Positions 51,707 to 60,686 of a stretch of DNA of 64,000 nucleotides are shown in pieces. The DNA lies in assembly GCA_017410525.1 (NCBI GenBank), contig JAFQQQ010000001.1, positions 81,192 through 145,191 of the forward strand. Reading direction: 5' to 3'. The position numbers and the translations under genes are program-made. Numbering within the stretch: position 1 is the first letter of the stretch; each line of letters starts with the position of its first letter. The notes under the pieces were generated by a model, which worked only from the letters and a program-made list of their open reading frames with translations, made no database searches and was not told where the DNA came from. The stretch is from Bacilli bacterium (lineage in GTDB: Bacteria > Bacillota_I > Bacilli_A > RF39 > UBA660).

Positions 51707-52328
51707 GAGTCAACTAATAAAAGTTGGCTCTTTTTTGATCTTATTAGGTATAAGTGTTATTAGTATTCACTTAATTATTAACTTTATAAATATTCAAAAT
51801 GAAAAGAGTTTAATAAAGGAATATTATGAGAACGAAGAATATATTGTTGATGTGCCTGTTATGGAAGAAGAAATAGTACAAGAGGAACAACAATTAGAAG
51901 AAAAGAAAGAGAATAAAAAAGTTGAGATTAATTATATTGCAGTAATTAAAATACCTAAAATTGGTTTAGAAAAAGGATTAGCAAGTAAGGATAGTTACTA
52001 TAACAATGTTAATAGAAATATTCAAATTTTAACTGAGTCAGATATGCCTGATAAAGAAAAAGGGAATGTAATACTTGCGAGTCATAGTGGCAATAGTAGT
52101 GTATCTTATTTTAATAAATTAAATAAACTTGAATATAATGATAGCGTAATTATTTCTTATAAAGGTAGAGATTATGTATATCGTATGGTTAATTCTTATG
52201 AAATAGAGAAAAATGGATATGCTCATATTTTGAGAAATGCAGAAAAAACGACTCTAACTTTGATTACTTGTAAGCATAATAGTAATAAGCAATTAATTGT
52301 TATTTGCGAGTTAATAGAAGAAAGGTAG
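51678..52328 (+). CDS. Sortase
   Basis: A 216-residue membrane-anchored transpeptidase that should cut the adhesin's VPNTG signal and link it to the wall. One helix (about 14-34) and a Glu-rich stalk lead to the sortase barrel with catalytic His136 (LASHSGN) and Cys198 (LTLITCKHN). The position where sortases usually have the third catalytic residue, Arg, reads Gln (NKQLIVIC), which is unusual. The gene overlaps the adhesin by 29 bases, with AGGGGTAATTATTT before the ATG. Confidence 0.87.
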   Translation: MLKRKEKNNKSQLIKVGSFLILLGISVISIHLIINFINIQNEKSLIKEYYENEEYIVDVPVMEEEIVQEEQQLEEKKENKKVEINYIAVIKIPKIGLEKGLASKDSYYNNVNRNIQILTESDMPDKEKGNVILASHSGNSSVSYFNKLNKLEYNDSVIISYKGRDYVYRMVNSYEIEKNGYAHILRNAEKTTLTLITCKHNSNKQLIVICELIEER

Positions 52329-52336
52329 GATAGATT

Positions 52337-53110
52337 ATGAAAAATGCAATATATGTGTGTTTAAAAAAATATTCGGACAAGCCATTATTATTTTTACAAA
52401 GTTATTGTAAAGAAAATAATATAGAAGATTATAAAGTATTTATTGAATCAGTAGATTTAAGGACAGATATAAATAAAAGAGAAGAATTAAATAGATTAAA
52501 ACAATGTGTAATAAATAATGAAATAAATAATGTCTATATTCATAGTTTGGAAAATATAAGTAGATATATGAGCGACAATTATGAGTTTTTAAAATTTTTT
52601 AATGATAATGATTGTAGTGTAAAAGATATAGAAGGTAGAAATCTAAATGCTGAAGTATTAAAAGAACTTCAAATGATTATAGAACTACGAGAGGAGGAAT
52701 TATATATGAATAATAACGAATTAGAAACAAATAAAAAAAATCAAGATAGTGCAATGGGGATATTTTCAGGGAATGTTGCTAATATAGGAACGCCTTATGA
52801 AACGGCTAATGGAAAGAAAAGAATGAGATTTGATTTAGCACAAAATAGAAATAATGGAACTCAATTCTTTTCAATTATAATGCCAACTAAATTAGTAGAA
52901 ACTTATGGTCAAGAAATTCAAAAAGGGGACTGGTTATTTATTAAAGGAAATATTAATTCAGTACCTAAAAAAATTGAAAAAGATGGAAAGACAATAAATA
53001 CAAAAGAAATGGAATTCGTTGCACAAGAAATAGAAGATAGAACACATAATAAAACATATATATCTGATGGACAAGTTATTGATAATTCAAAAAATGAAAT
53101 GGAAAGATAA
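52337..53110 (+). CDS. Resolvase-like N-terminal domain fused to an SSB-type OB fold
   Basis: A 257-residue protein. Residues 1-120 follow the fold of the serine-recombinase catalytic domain (AIYVCLKKYSDK, INNVYIHSLENISRYMSDNYEFLKFF) but lack the active Ser and Arg, so it is not expected to recombine DNA. Residues 124-257 form a single-stranded-DNA-binding OB fold (GIFSGNVANIG ... FSIIMPTKLVETYG ... GDWLFIKGNINSVP). An in-frame ATG at 52706 follows GAGGAGGAATTATAT, a better ribosome site than that of the full gene, so the OB domain is probably also made alone (134 residues). Confidence 0.65.
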   Translation: MKNAIYVCLKKYSDKPLLFLQSYCKENNIEDYKVFIESVDLRTDINKREELNRLKQCVINNEINNVYIHSLENISRYMSDNYEFLKFFNDNDCSVKDIEGRNLNAEVLKELQMIIELREEELYMNNNELETNKKNQDSAMGIFSGNVANIGTPYETANGKKRMRFDLAQNRNNGTQFFSIIMPTKLVETYGQEIQKGDWLFIKGNINSVPKKIEKDGKTINTKEMEFVAQEIEDRTHNKTYISDGQVIDNSKNEMER

Positions 53111-53112
53111 TT

Positions 53113-53520
53113 ATGTCTTATAATGATTTGATTGCAGATTATATTATAAAACAGGGTATAGATTTAACATCAGAATTTAATTACACAATTAATTTAGATG
53201 ATCTTGAAGAAGATTTTGATAAAGAACTTTTTACTTATGTAAAAAATAATATGGACGATATTTTTAATTCAATATCTAGTGATGAAAGAGTCGCAGAAGT
53301 TATATTAACTGATAATAGTTTTGATATGGTTTTTTATTGGAGTCATTGTTTAGATGAAAATGAAAAAGAAGTATTTGAAATTGCTAATTCAGAAAATATA
53401 AATCTTGAGTATGAAGAAGTAGTAGATTTAGGAATGAAACTTTGGCAATACGATAAAGATGAAAGAGAAAAATATATTCTAGAATTATTGAACGAAAGGA
53501 GTGAAGAACTTGAAAGATGA
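53113..53520 (+). CDS. Hypothetical acidic protein of the transfer region
   Basis: A 135-residue acidic soluble protein (YNDLIADYIIKQGIDL, FDMVFYWSHCLDENEKEV, ILELLNERSEELER). It begins two bases after the SSB-like gene and overlaps the next one by 11 bases. Proteins of this kind are frequent in conjugative elements of Bacillota, but I cannot name the family. The ribosome site (ATGGAAAGATAATT) is weak, which suggests coupling. Confidence 0.6.
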   Translation: MSYNDLIADYIIKQGIDLTSEFNYTINLDDLEEDFDKELFTYVKNNMDDIFNSISSDERVAEVILTDNSFDMVFYWSHCLDENEKEVFEIANSENINLEYEEVVDLGMKLWQYDKDEREKYILELLNERSEELER

Positions 53521-54178
53521 TTTAAAAAAAGGTCAGGCATTTATAGGTATAGATGATAGTAAATATTATTTTTTAGGTTATGATTATGATAATCAAATAA
53601 TGTTTACAAATCTAGATTTATGGACTGATAAAGAACAAAAGTATATAGTAAAAAACAATTTGTTTATTAAAGATATATTAGATGAAAAATCCGATTTAAT
53701 TGAACATTCAACTTGGTATTATCAATCAATGAGAGAATTGGAAAAGTCAACTAATCAAGAAAAAGTTAAAAGATGTTTAGACATTATATCAAATGCTAAT
53801 ACTGATGAGGTAGAATTAAGACCTATAAAAATAGGTCCATTAGTAAGAGGTCAAGTATATAGTAGTGAGTTTAATCAATATTATGAAGTAATAGGATATT
53901 TAGTAGAAAATAAGATTTATATTGATAATAAATTTAGATCCTACGAAAAAGGTTTCTTTGCAATATATCACTCTAATTGTGATGAGAATGTACCACTTAT
54001 ATTTGAAAGAGGTTTTAAAGACAAAGATAATAGTTTTTTAGGAAAATGTTTTATTGCAGGTAATAATGATAAAGTAGATATAAAAGATGAAATTATTTCA
54101 AAAGATTTAGTAAATGCTAATCTTGATGATGAAATAAGAAAGATTTTAGAAAATAACTCTAATGAAAGAGTTAAGTAA
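53510..54178 (+). CDS. Hypothetical protein of the transfer region
   Basis: A 222-residue soluble protein with two similar halves by appearance (FIGIDDSKYYFLGYDYDNQIMF and QVYSSEFNQYYEVIGYLVENKIY), possibly a duplicated small barrel. The likely start is TTG at 53510, nine bases after GAAAGGA; the GTG at 53501 is too close to that site. Followed by a terminator, so it ends the adhesin-sortase-SSB operon. Family not recognised. Confidence 0.58.
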   Translation: MKDDLKKGQAFIGIDDSKYYFLGYDYDNQIMFTNLDLWTDKEQKYIVKNNLFIKDILDEKSDLIEHSTWYYQSMRELEKSTNQEKVKRCLDIISNANTDEVELRPIKIGPLVRGQVYSSEFNQYYEVIGYLVENKIYIDNKFRSYEKGFFAIYHSNCDENVPLIFERGFKDKDNSFLGKCFIAGNNDKVDIKDEIISKDLVNANLDDEIRKILENNSNERVK

Positions 54179-54181
54179 TAA

Positions 54182-54222
54182 AAACCCAACATATTTTTTT
54201 ATTAATGTGTTGGGTCTTTTTT
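54182..54222 (+). terminator. Intrinsic terminator
   Basis: An 8-bp stem (ACCCAACA / TGTTGGGT) with a long T-rich loop and a strong T run. Confidence 0.8.
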
Positions 54223-54255
54223 TGTTTATAGAAGATTAAGGAAAGGAATGATTAT

Positions 54256-54534
54256 ATGAATAATTTATATACGTTAGCAATCACTCAATTAGAAGGTGGC
54301 AACTATACCATAGATACGGTTTTAAATGCGATTAAGACAGTAACTGATTGGGCAATAAGTATTGGTATTGCTTTAGCAGGACTTACTTTAGTAATTGGTT
54401 TTATTGTATTCGCAGTTGTAGATGTTGAACAAAAAGTAAGAGCAAGACAAAAAATTACACAAGTACTTTTAGGTATTGGTGGAATCGTTTTATCAATATC
54501 ATTAGTTAACATTATGATAAGACTATTTGTTTAA
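54256..54534 (+). CDS. VirB2/TrbC-like small membrane protein
   Basis: A 92-residue protein with two hydrophobic helices (about 31-53 and 68-90) joined by a short basic loop (DVEQKVRARQKITQ). Size, topology and position directly before VirB6, PrgI and VirB4 are those of the TrbC/VirB2-type subunit of Gram-positive conjugation machines. AAGGAATGATTAT precedes the start. It would sit in the membrane at the base of the channel. Confidence 0.7.
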   Translation: MNNLYTLAITQLEGGNYTIDTVLNAIKTVTDWAISIGIALAGLTLVIGFIVFAVVDVEQKVRARQKITQVLLGIGGIVLSISLVNIMIRLFV

Positions 54535-54546
54535 TGGTGATTTATT

Positions 54547-55944
54547 ATGATGACTAAAGTATTTGATTTTTTTAAATCAATCTTATGGTATATAGTTAAT
54601 TTTATTTATGATTTGATAGATAATTTATTAATGATTATTAAGAAACTTAATTCTATTGATATTATTGATAGTTTATCAAATAATCAAGTCTTTAAAAACT
54701 TGTATACAGGAGTTATAGCTATTGCTATAACCCTGTTTGCATTATTTATAATATGGAAATTTGTAATGAAAATATTAGATCCTGATGATGAAATAACAAT
54801 TAAAATGATAGTTATGGATTCAGTTAAGTGTGGATTATTAATTTTGTTATCTACATTTTTATTTGTTCAGGTATCTAGTTTTTCAATTAAGTTAGCAAAT
54901 TATACTGGTAATTTATTTGAAACGTCAACTAATGTTACAATGGCTGATAATATGCTTACTATGTTTATTGATTATAATCCAGATTATGAGAGTAGTGATA
55001 AATTTGAAGAAAGTAAAACAATATCAGAATTAGTAAGTAGTGGTAGTTTTAATAGTGATGAAAAATATTTAGATAAATATGTTACCAAAAATAAAATAAT
55101 CTTTTCTGATGATAAAGATTATAAGTATGAAATTAATTGGATAATGGCAATATTGATAGGTGGCTTTTTCTTATATGCTTTATTCTTTGCAGGTATAATG
55201 TTAGGTCGTAGACAAATAGAATTCTTATTCTTATTTGCGATTGCTCCAGTAGTATTTGCAACGAGTGTATGTAATAAGCAAAGGCGAGGAGCAGTTATAG
55301 AACAATTAGTTTCGTTGGCACTCCAAAGTGCTGTAATAATGTTAATAGTTAATTTAACTGCAATGGTTATGCAAGAGATAAATGCAACAACATTCTTTAC
55401 AAATGATTTCCACGATATAATTATGAAAGCATTATTATATCTAGGATGTGCAACATTTATCTTAACTGGTAGTCAAGTAGTTAATAGATTTATTGGAAGT
55501 AATGTAAGTGCAAACTCTGGTAGAGAACATTTAATGGCTCTATCAGGTTATGGTAGACTTGCAAGAACAGGTGCAATAGTAGGAGGAGCAGCTGCACTTG
55601 GAGGTGGATTACTTGCAGGTGGTTTAGGAATGAAAGGTGCTAACTTTGCAAAGAATACTGCTTTAACACAGGGAGGTCTAGCAATAGGATCAATGGGAGC
55701 GGTAGATTCATCAAGTGGAGCAACTCAAAGTAGAATGCAAAAAATGGCGAGTGCTTTAGGTACAAAAATGTATGTAGCAGGTCAACAGGGATTTAATAAT
55801 AGTAAATCTCGTTCTAAAGGATTTAGTGCAAGTGATATGATGATGAACATGGGCTCTAGCACAATATCAAATGCAGTTAGGACAGTAGCACCACGAGCAA
55901 GTTATAATGCTTCTTATTATAGAAGAAGAAATAATATAATGTAG
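54547..55944 (+). CDS. VirB6/TrbL-like conjugation channel protein
   Basis: A 465-residue polytopic protein with about seven helices in the first 330 residues, including LGRRQIEFLFLFAIAPVVFATSVC, typical of Gram-positive VirB6/TrbL proteins that form part of the inner-membrane pore. The C-terminal 130 residues are a glycine/alanine/serine-rich, hydrophilic tail. Twelve bases separate it from the VirB2-like gene. Two ATGs stand in tandem; either could be used. Confidence 0.78.
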   Translation: MMTKVFDFFKSILWYIVNFIYDLIDNLLMIIKKLNSIDIIDSLSNNQVFKNLYTGVIAIAITLFALFIIWKFVMKILDPDDEITIKMIVMDSVKCGLLILLSTFLFVQVSSFSIKLANYTGNLFETSTNVTMADNMLTMFIDYNPDYESSDKFEESKTISELVSSGSFNSDEKYLDKYVTKNKIIFSDDKDYKYEINWIMAILIGGFFLYALFFAGIMLGRRQIEFLFLFAIAPVVFATSVCNKQRRGAVIEQLVSLALQSAVIMLIVNLTAMVMQEINATTFFTNDFHDIIMKALLYLGCATFILTGSQVVNRFIGSNVSANSGREHLMALSGYGRLARTGAIVGGAAALGGGLLAGGLGMKGANFAKNTALTQGGLAIGSMGAVDSSSGATQSRMQKMASALGTKMYVAGQQGFNNSKSRSKGFSASDMMMNMGSSTISNAVRTVAPRASYNASYYRRRNNIM

Positions 55945-55955
55945 GGAGGTTATAT

Positions 55956-56264
55956 ATGTATATAGTAGTGAATTCATTAAAGCGAAATCTTGGATTTAAA
56001 GGAATAGAAATTAATGATTTGTTAATTGGTGTTCCTATTATTTTTATATGTATAGTACTATTTATTTTCACTACATTTAAGATAGGTGCTTTGGTACTTT
56101 TTATGATAGGTATATTTATGTTATTACCTATAAGTGTTAGTAAGAAAAATAGAATGTATAAAGTAATCGCTTTAATGTTTAAATATTTGTTTAGAAAAAA
56201 GACTTACATATATTCAAAAGAAGATTTACAGAAAGGTAAGGTGATTAGTTTTGGAAACAAATAA
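55956..56264 (+). CDS. PrgI/VirB3-like protein
   Basis: A 102-residue protein with two membrane helices (about 27-70) and a basic end. EINDLLIGVPIIFICIVLF and the position before VirB4 match the PrgI family, the VirB3 counterpart that docks the ATPase to the membrane. GGGAGGTTATAT precedes the start. It overlaps virB4 by 14 bases. Confidence 0.75.
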   Translation: MYIVVNSLKRNLGFKGIEINDLLIGVPIIFICIVLFIFTTFKIGALVLFMIGIFMLLPISVSKKNRMYKVIALMFKYLFRKKTYIYSKEDLQKGKVISFGNK

Positions 56265-58758
56265 AAAGGAAGAAAAGAAATTAAAAAAACAAAATAAATT
56301 ACTTATGAAATTCAAAAGTAAAAAAGAAAAGGGAAAGCACAAAAATAAATATATTACAAAAGGTGCTTTAAAAGAAAAAATAAAAAACTCACAAAGTTTT
56401 TTTAGTTTAGATTTTGTTGATGAGAATGGTTTAATACATTTAAAAACAGGACATTATGCAAAAGTTTTTAGTGTAGAAGCATTAGATTTATCATTAACTA
56501 GTAATGTACAAAAGAAAAACTTTTTTGAGCAATTAAAATTTTTATATCAAATTAAAGATTTAGATTTAAGAATGTATAAGTTAGATGATATGTTGGATCT
56601 AAATGCTAACAAAGATAATTATTTAAGATTAATTGAAAAATATAAAGACGATAAAGATAAGGTTAAGTTTTTAAAAGAAAAGTATGAAAAAATATTATTA
56701 CTTGAATCTGAAAACTTAAGTACAACAAGTATGTATTATTTTGTGTTAATATCTAATAATGAAAAGATATTAGAACATCAAGCAGAAGATGTTATGATAC
56801 AATGCTATAATATGACTCCTAGAATGAATATAAAGGAAATTAAAAGCAAGTTAGAAGTATACCAGTTCTTAATTAATCTATATATGTCTAATGCAAGTAT
56901 AGAACAATTATTATGGTGTGATCTTACAGAATTAATTGCACCACTACATATTAAAGAAACACCAAGTTCATTAAAACTTGATGATGATGAAGTACAAGTG
57001 GTAGCAGTAAAAAACTTACCACCATTTGTTGATGAATTGTTTTTGGAAGAATTATTTAATACTCCTAATACAAGATTTTGTATTCATATGAAAGACTCAA
57101 TTAATACTGAAAGTGTTATAAGAAATATTGATAGTAATTATGAAACATTATTATCTGAAAGACTAACAACTAGGAAATTATCAATGGCAACCGAGATGGA
57201 AGCAGATAAAGCAAATATGCAAGAGTTAATGAATCAAGTTAAAAATGGTGATGAGAAAATAAAAGAAGTAAATATCATTGCAGTTATTCGTGGTACTAAA
57301 GAACAACGAGAAGAAAAGTTAAAAGAAATGAAAAAAATTGCAATGGTTAATAAAATAAAATTAGAGATACCACGATTAAGACAATATGAAAGTTGGCAGT
57401 CATTTGATATATCTTATCAAATGTTAGAAGATTATGATGTCTATATGCCGACGCTTACTTTAGCGGCTGCATTTCCTTTTACAATTTCATATTTCAATGA
57501 TGAAAAAGGATATATGCTAGGAGTAGACTCTCACACAGCTTTACCATTATTCTTTGATATGTTTAAACAAAATGATGAAAGAATATCAAGTAATCTAGCA
57601 ATAGTTGCTTCTAGTGGTGGTGGAAAAAGTTTTACATTAAAAAAATTAATTGTTAATGAATTGGCACGTGGTAATCGTGTCTTTATTTTTGATGCAGAGG
57701 GTGAATATAAAAAATTAGTAGAAAGAAATAAAGGTGAGTATATTGATTTATACTCAACTAGTGGTGGAATAATTAATCCATTACAAGTTAGATATTTACC
57801 ATCAGACCAAGAAGAAAAAACTGATAAAGTAATAGAAAAAATTAATCATAATGACTGTCCACTTGCTAAACATTTAGGATCTTTAGAAACATTTTTAAAA
57901 TGTGCTTTTGAAGATATTAAAGAAACTGAATTAGTAGTTATGATAGATATGATAGAACATTTATATAGAGTATTTGGAATAACTCAAAAAACTGAAATAG
58001 CAACATTAGAAAAATTAAGTAATACTGATTATCCAACTTTTAGTGATTTAATATCTTATCTACCTGAATATAAAAAATTAATTACCAATAAAGAAAAATT
58101 AAAAATAGTAGATAAAGTTGAAATATTATTAGATAGATTTAAAGTTGGAATTGATAATATGTTATTTAATGGTTATACATCAGTAAACCTTAATAGCAAC
58201 TTAATAGCATTTAATATTAAAGATTTGCTTTATTCAAAAAATAAAAGAATTATCACAACTCAATTAGTAAATTTATTAACTTATCTTAATAATATAGTTG
58301 TAGCAAATCAAATAGAAAATGAAAACTATAAGACAAAAGATGATATACATTATTTATCAATAGTAGTTGATGAAATGCACTTGTATTTAAAAAATGCAGA
58401 TAGTGATGTTATGTTATCATTTGAACAATTAGCAAGAAGAATTAGAAAATATTATGGTAATTTTATGCCAGCCACTCAAAGTATTCACGACTTTTTAGGG
58501 GATAGTGAATCAGTTAGAAGTGCAACTGCAATCTTCAATAATTGTCAGTATCAATTAGTAGGTATGCTTAAGGGTGATGATTTAAAAACATATTTAGATT
58601 TGTTTTATGAAAACCCACTTACTGAAACTCAACAAGAGTTTTTATTGAAAGCTCAAAAAGGTAATTTCCTTTTGACAGTTTCAAATAATTTAAGAATAAG
58701 GACACACGTTAAAGCAGTTCCTATGGAAATTGAATTAATGGGTGAAAGAGTTGTATGA
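56251..58758 (+). CDS. VirB4-type conjugation ATPase
   Basis: An 835-residue ATPase that powers the type IV secretion channel. The N-terminal half is the CagE/TrbE/VirB4 domain; the C-terminal half has Walker A (ASSGGGKSFTLKK, about residue 455), FIFDAEGEYKKL, Walker B with catalytic Glu (LSIVVDEMHLYL, about 703) and the ATQSIHDFL motif. The likely start is TTG at 56251 after AAGGTGATTAGTT, inside the PrgI gene. The stop overlaps the next gene (ATGA). Confidence 0.93.
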   Translation: METNKKEEKKLKKQNKLLMKFKSKKEKGKHKNKYITKGALKEKIKNSQSFFSLDFVDENGLIHLKTGHYAKVFSVEALDLSLTSNVQKKNFFEQLKFLYQIKDLDLRMYKLDDMLDLNANKDNYLRLIEKYKDDKDKVKFLKEKYEKILLLESENLSTTSMYYFVLISNNEKILEHQAEDVMIQCYNMTPRMNIKEIKSKLEVYQFLINLYMSNASIEQLLWCDLTELIAPLHIKETPSSLKLDDDEVQVVAVKNLPPFVDELFLEELFNTPNTRFCIHMKDSINTESVIRNIDSNYETLLSERLTTRKLSMATEMEADKANMQELMNQVKNGDEKIKEVNIIAVIRGTKEQREEKLKEMKKIAMVNKIKLEIPRLRQYESWQSFDISYQMLEDYDVYMPTLTLAAAFPFTISYFNDEKGYMLGVDSHTALPLFFDMFKQNDERISSNLAIVASSGGGKSFTLKKLIVNELARGNRVFIFDAEGEYKKLVERNKGEYIDLYSTSGGIINPLQVRYLPSDQEEKTDKVIEKINHNDCPLAKHLGSLETFLKCAFEDIKETELVVMIDMIEHLYRVFGITQKTEIATLEKLSNTDYPTFSDLISYLPEYKKLITNKEKLKIVDKVEILLDRFKVGIDNMLFNGYTSVNLNSNLIAFNIKDLLYSKNKRIITTQLVNLLTYLNNIVVANQIENENYKTKDDIHYLSIVVDEMHLYLKNADSDVMLSFEQLARRIRKYYGNFMPATQSIHDFLGDSESVRSATAIFNNCQYQLVGMLKGDDLKTYLDLFYENPLTETQQEFLLKAQKGNFLLTVSNNLRIRTHVKAVPMEIELMGERVV

Positions 58759-59612
58759 GTTTAAAAGATAAGATATTTAATAAGGTTGCAGATTTTGTTA
58801 ATAAATATAAAACACCAGATTATGATAGAATTACTAATGCTACAATAAGTGGTTTTGTAAAAGGTGCAATTGTTACAAGCGATTGCACCTATATAAAACC
58901 TATTGAAGAAAAAACGCAAAAAGGTATGATATCAATAGATAAGTTATTAGAAAATGAGTTAGGAAATAATAAATATAATACAATAACTTTTTGTGAAGAG
59001 GGTAATGTAGTATGCATAAATAATAAGAGTAAAAACTCTTACATTGAAACAGTACATGAGTGTTTTGATTTAGCGCAAGAAAATGTTTATGTAGTATGTG
59101 AAAGCAAAAACTCATTTGAAACTTTTAGAGATTTTGTAAATCAAAGTAGTAAATATCATTTGTTTTTAGAAGATGCGGAAACTATCCCACAAAAAGAAGC
59201 ATTTGATAATTTATTTAATATAAAGAAAAATGAGAACAATGATATTACAAAAATATTTGAAGAAAAAGAAGAACAAGAAATTGATCTTAATAAAAATTAT
59301 GTTCAATTAGATGGTAAGGTTACAAAGATAGGAAAAGAATTTACAAAGAAAGATGGAGTAAAAGCAAGATTTATAGATGTGGAACAAAATTATGAATATA
59401 AAGGAAAAATTAAAAAGAATATAATATCAGTAATGCTTGAGGGTGATGTTTTTAATGAATATGGTAATCAGATTAATGTTGGCGATAAAATAGGTTTAAC
59501 TGGAACATTTAGTACATATACCGATAGGAATAAGCAAACACAATCTGTTATAAATAGTTTTGATTTAGAAATATTAAATCGTAATCAAAATAGAGAGGCA
59601 GAAAGAGTATGA
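58755..59612 (+). CDS. Transfer-region protein with a C-terminal SSB-like OB fold
   Basis: A 285-residue protein. Residues 190-278 look like an OB fold (YVQLDGKVTKIGKEFTKKDG ... ISVMLEGDVFNEYGNQI ... GDKIGLTGTFSTY) of the kind seen in SSB proteins. The first 170 residues have no recognised motif (ISGFVKGAIVTSDCTYIKP, QENVYVVCESKNSFETF). It is coupled to virB4 and to the next small gene by ATGA overlaps. It is the second protein here that joins an OB fold to another domain. Role in DNA transfer is inferred from position. Confidence 0.6.
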   Translation: MSLKDKIFNKVADFVNKYKTPDYDRITNATISGFVKGAIVTSDCTYIKPIEEKTQKGMISIDKLLENELGNNKYNTITFCEEGNVVCINNKSKNSYIETVHECFDLAQENVYVVCESKNSFETFRDFVNQSSKYHLFLEDAETIPQKEAFDNLFNIKKNENNDITKIFEEKEEQEIDLNKNYVQLDGKVTKIGKEFTKKDGVKARFIDVEQNYEYKGKIKKNIISVMLEGDVFNEYGNQINVGDKIGLTGTFSTYTDRNKQTQSVINSFDLEILNRNQNREAERV

Positions 59613-59770
59613 CAGCATTAGAGAGATTTAAAAAATTATTTAGTGAAGAATTAGACGATCCAAATGAATCGTTTTTATTTTTCTTATTATCTCTAATACC
59701 AAAAGAAATATTAGAAGAAGTTGTTAATAAAGGTAGCGAAGTTTTCTATGATAATATAGAAAAATATTAA
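59609..59770 (+). CDS. Small acidic hypothetical protein
   Basis: A 53-residue ORF (MTALERFKKLFSEELDD, FLFFLLSLIPKEILEEVV) that starts within the stop of the OB-fold gene (ATGA) and ends one base before the M23 peptidase gene. The tight packing on both sides argues that it is real. One hydrophobic stretch of about 12 residues. Family not recognised. Confidence 0.6.
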   Translation: MTALERFKKLFSEELDDPNESFLFFLLSLIPKEILEEVVNKGSEVFYDNIEKY

Positions 59771-59771
59771 T

Positions 59772-60686
59772 ATGTTTCAAAAGAAAAAGAGCAATACATT
59801 ATTAAAAATAATTTTTTCTAGTAGCATTTTGACAGCTTCTTTTTTTGTAGTAATTGCAGTATGTGTATTAATGCTTTTAAACTTTTTCGGAGCAAAGATT
59901 ACCGTATCAACTATTGATTCTAATTACGAATATTCTAGTGATTATCATCAAGCATTAAATAATAATTTTAAAAATGGTTATGTACCACTTGCAAGAATAT
60001 TATATTTTTATTTAGAAGATGATACATTAACTTTTGATGAAATATATAAATTAAATATTAATAGTGAAACAAAAACTTTGAAAGATATTTCAAGTGTTTG
60101 TGAAGATAATAGAGTAAAACATTTAACTGCTTGTATGGAATCAAACATAAAAGATAATGAAGAATTTTTACAAATTGATAATCAATATTTTAATTTCCCT
60201 TTAGTAGATAGTTATACAATAACTAGTTATTATAATGAGGAAAGAATTATATATGGCGAAGCAAATAGACATAGCGGTTGGGATTTTGCATCTCCTGCTC
60301 AAACAAAAATATATTCTGTATGCAAAGGTGTAGTTGAAAAAATAGTAGAAACACAAGATGAAAATATACCTTACGATCAGAGTGGTAATAAGACAGGTAA
60401 TACAATTACTATTAATTGTAATGAAGATTATGGCGAGTCTTATTATGTTGTATATGCTCACATATATCCTAAAAGTTTTAAAGTAAAAGTTGGCGACACA
60501 GTAGACCATTTTACAGAAATAGCAGGAGTAGGAACTACTGGTCATTCAACTGGTAATCATTTACATTATCAAGTATATGATAAAGACTGGAACTTAATTG
60601 ATGGTATGCAATTAGTAGATATGAATATAAAAAATGATGAGTATTTTAAAGATACTGGTGCATTAAAAATTGACTATTTTAACTAG
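59772..60686 (+). CDS. M23-family peptidase of the conjugation apparatus
   Basis: A 304-residue membrane-anchored protein. One helix (about 15-40) leads to an extracellular part; the C-terminal domain is a LytM/M23 metallopeptidase with HSGWDFA (zinc His and Asp), YAHI and GNHLHYQV (HxH). All four expected residues are present, so it should cut peptidoglycan crosslinks and open the wall for the channel, like VirB1-type proteins. Coupled to the upstream genes by close spacing. Confidence 0.87.
   Translation: MFQKKKSNTLLKIIFSSSILTASFFVVIAVCVLMLLNFFGAKITVSTIDSNYEYSSDYHQALNNNFKNGYVPLARILYFYLEDDTLTFDEIYKLNINSETKTLKDISSVCEDNRVKHLTACMESNIKDNEEFLQIDNQYFNFPLVDSYTITSYYNEERIIYGEANRHSGWDFASPAQTKIYSVCKGVVEKIVETQDENIPYDQSGNKTGNTITINCNEDYGESYYVVYAHIYPKSFKVKVGDTVDHFTEIAGVGTTGHSTGNHLHYQVYDKDWNLIDGMQLVDMNIKNDEYFKDTGALKIDYFN

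Noticed and set aside
60201..60545. 114-codon minus-strand frame inside the M23 peptidase gene
   Set aside because: Cys/Ile/Tyr-rich shadow of the coding strand; the plus frame has all catalytic motifs.
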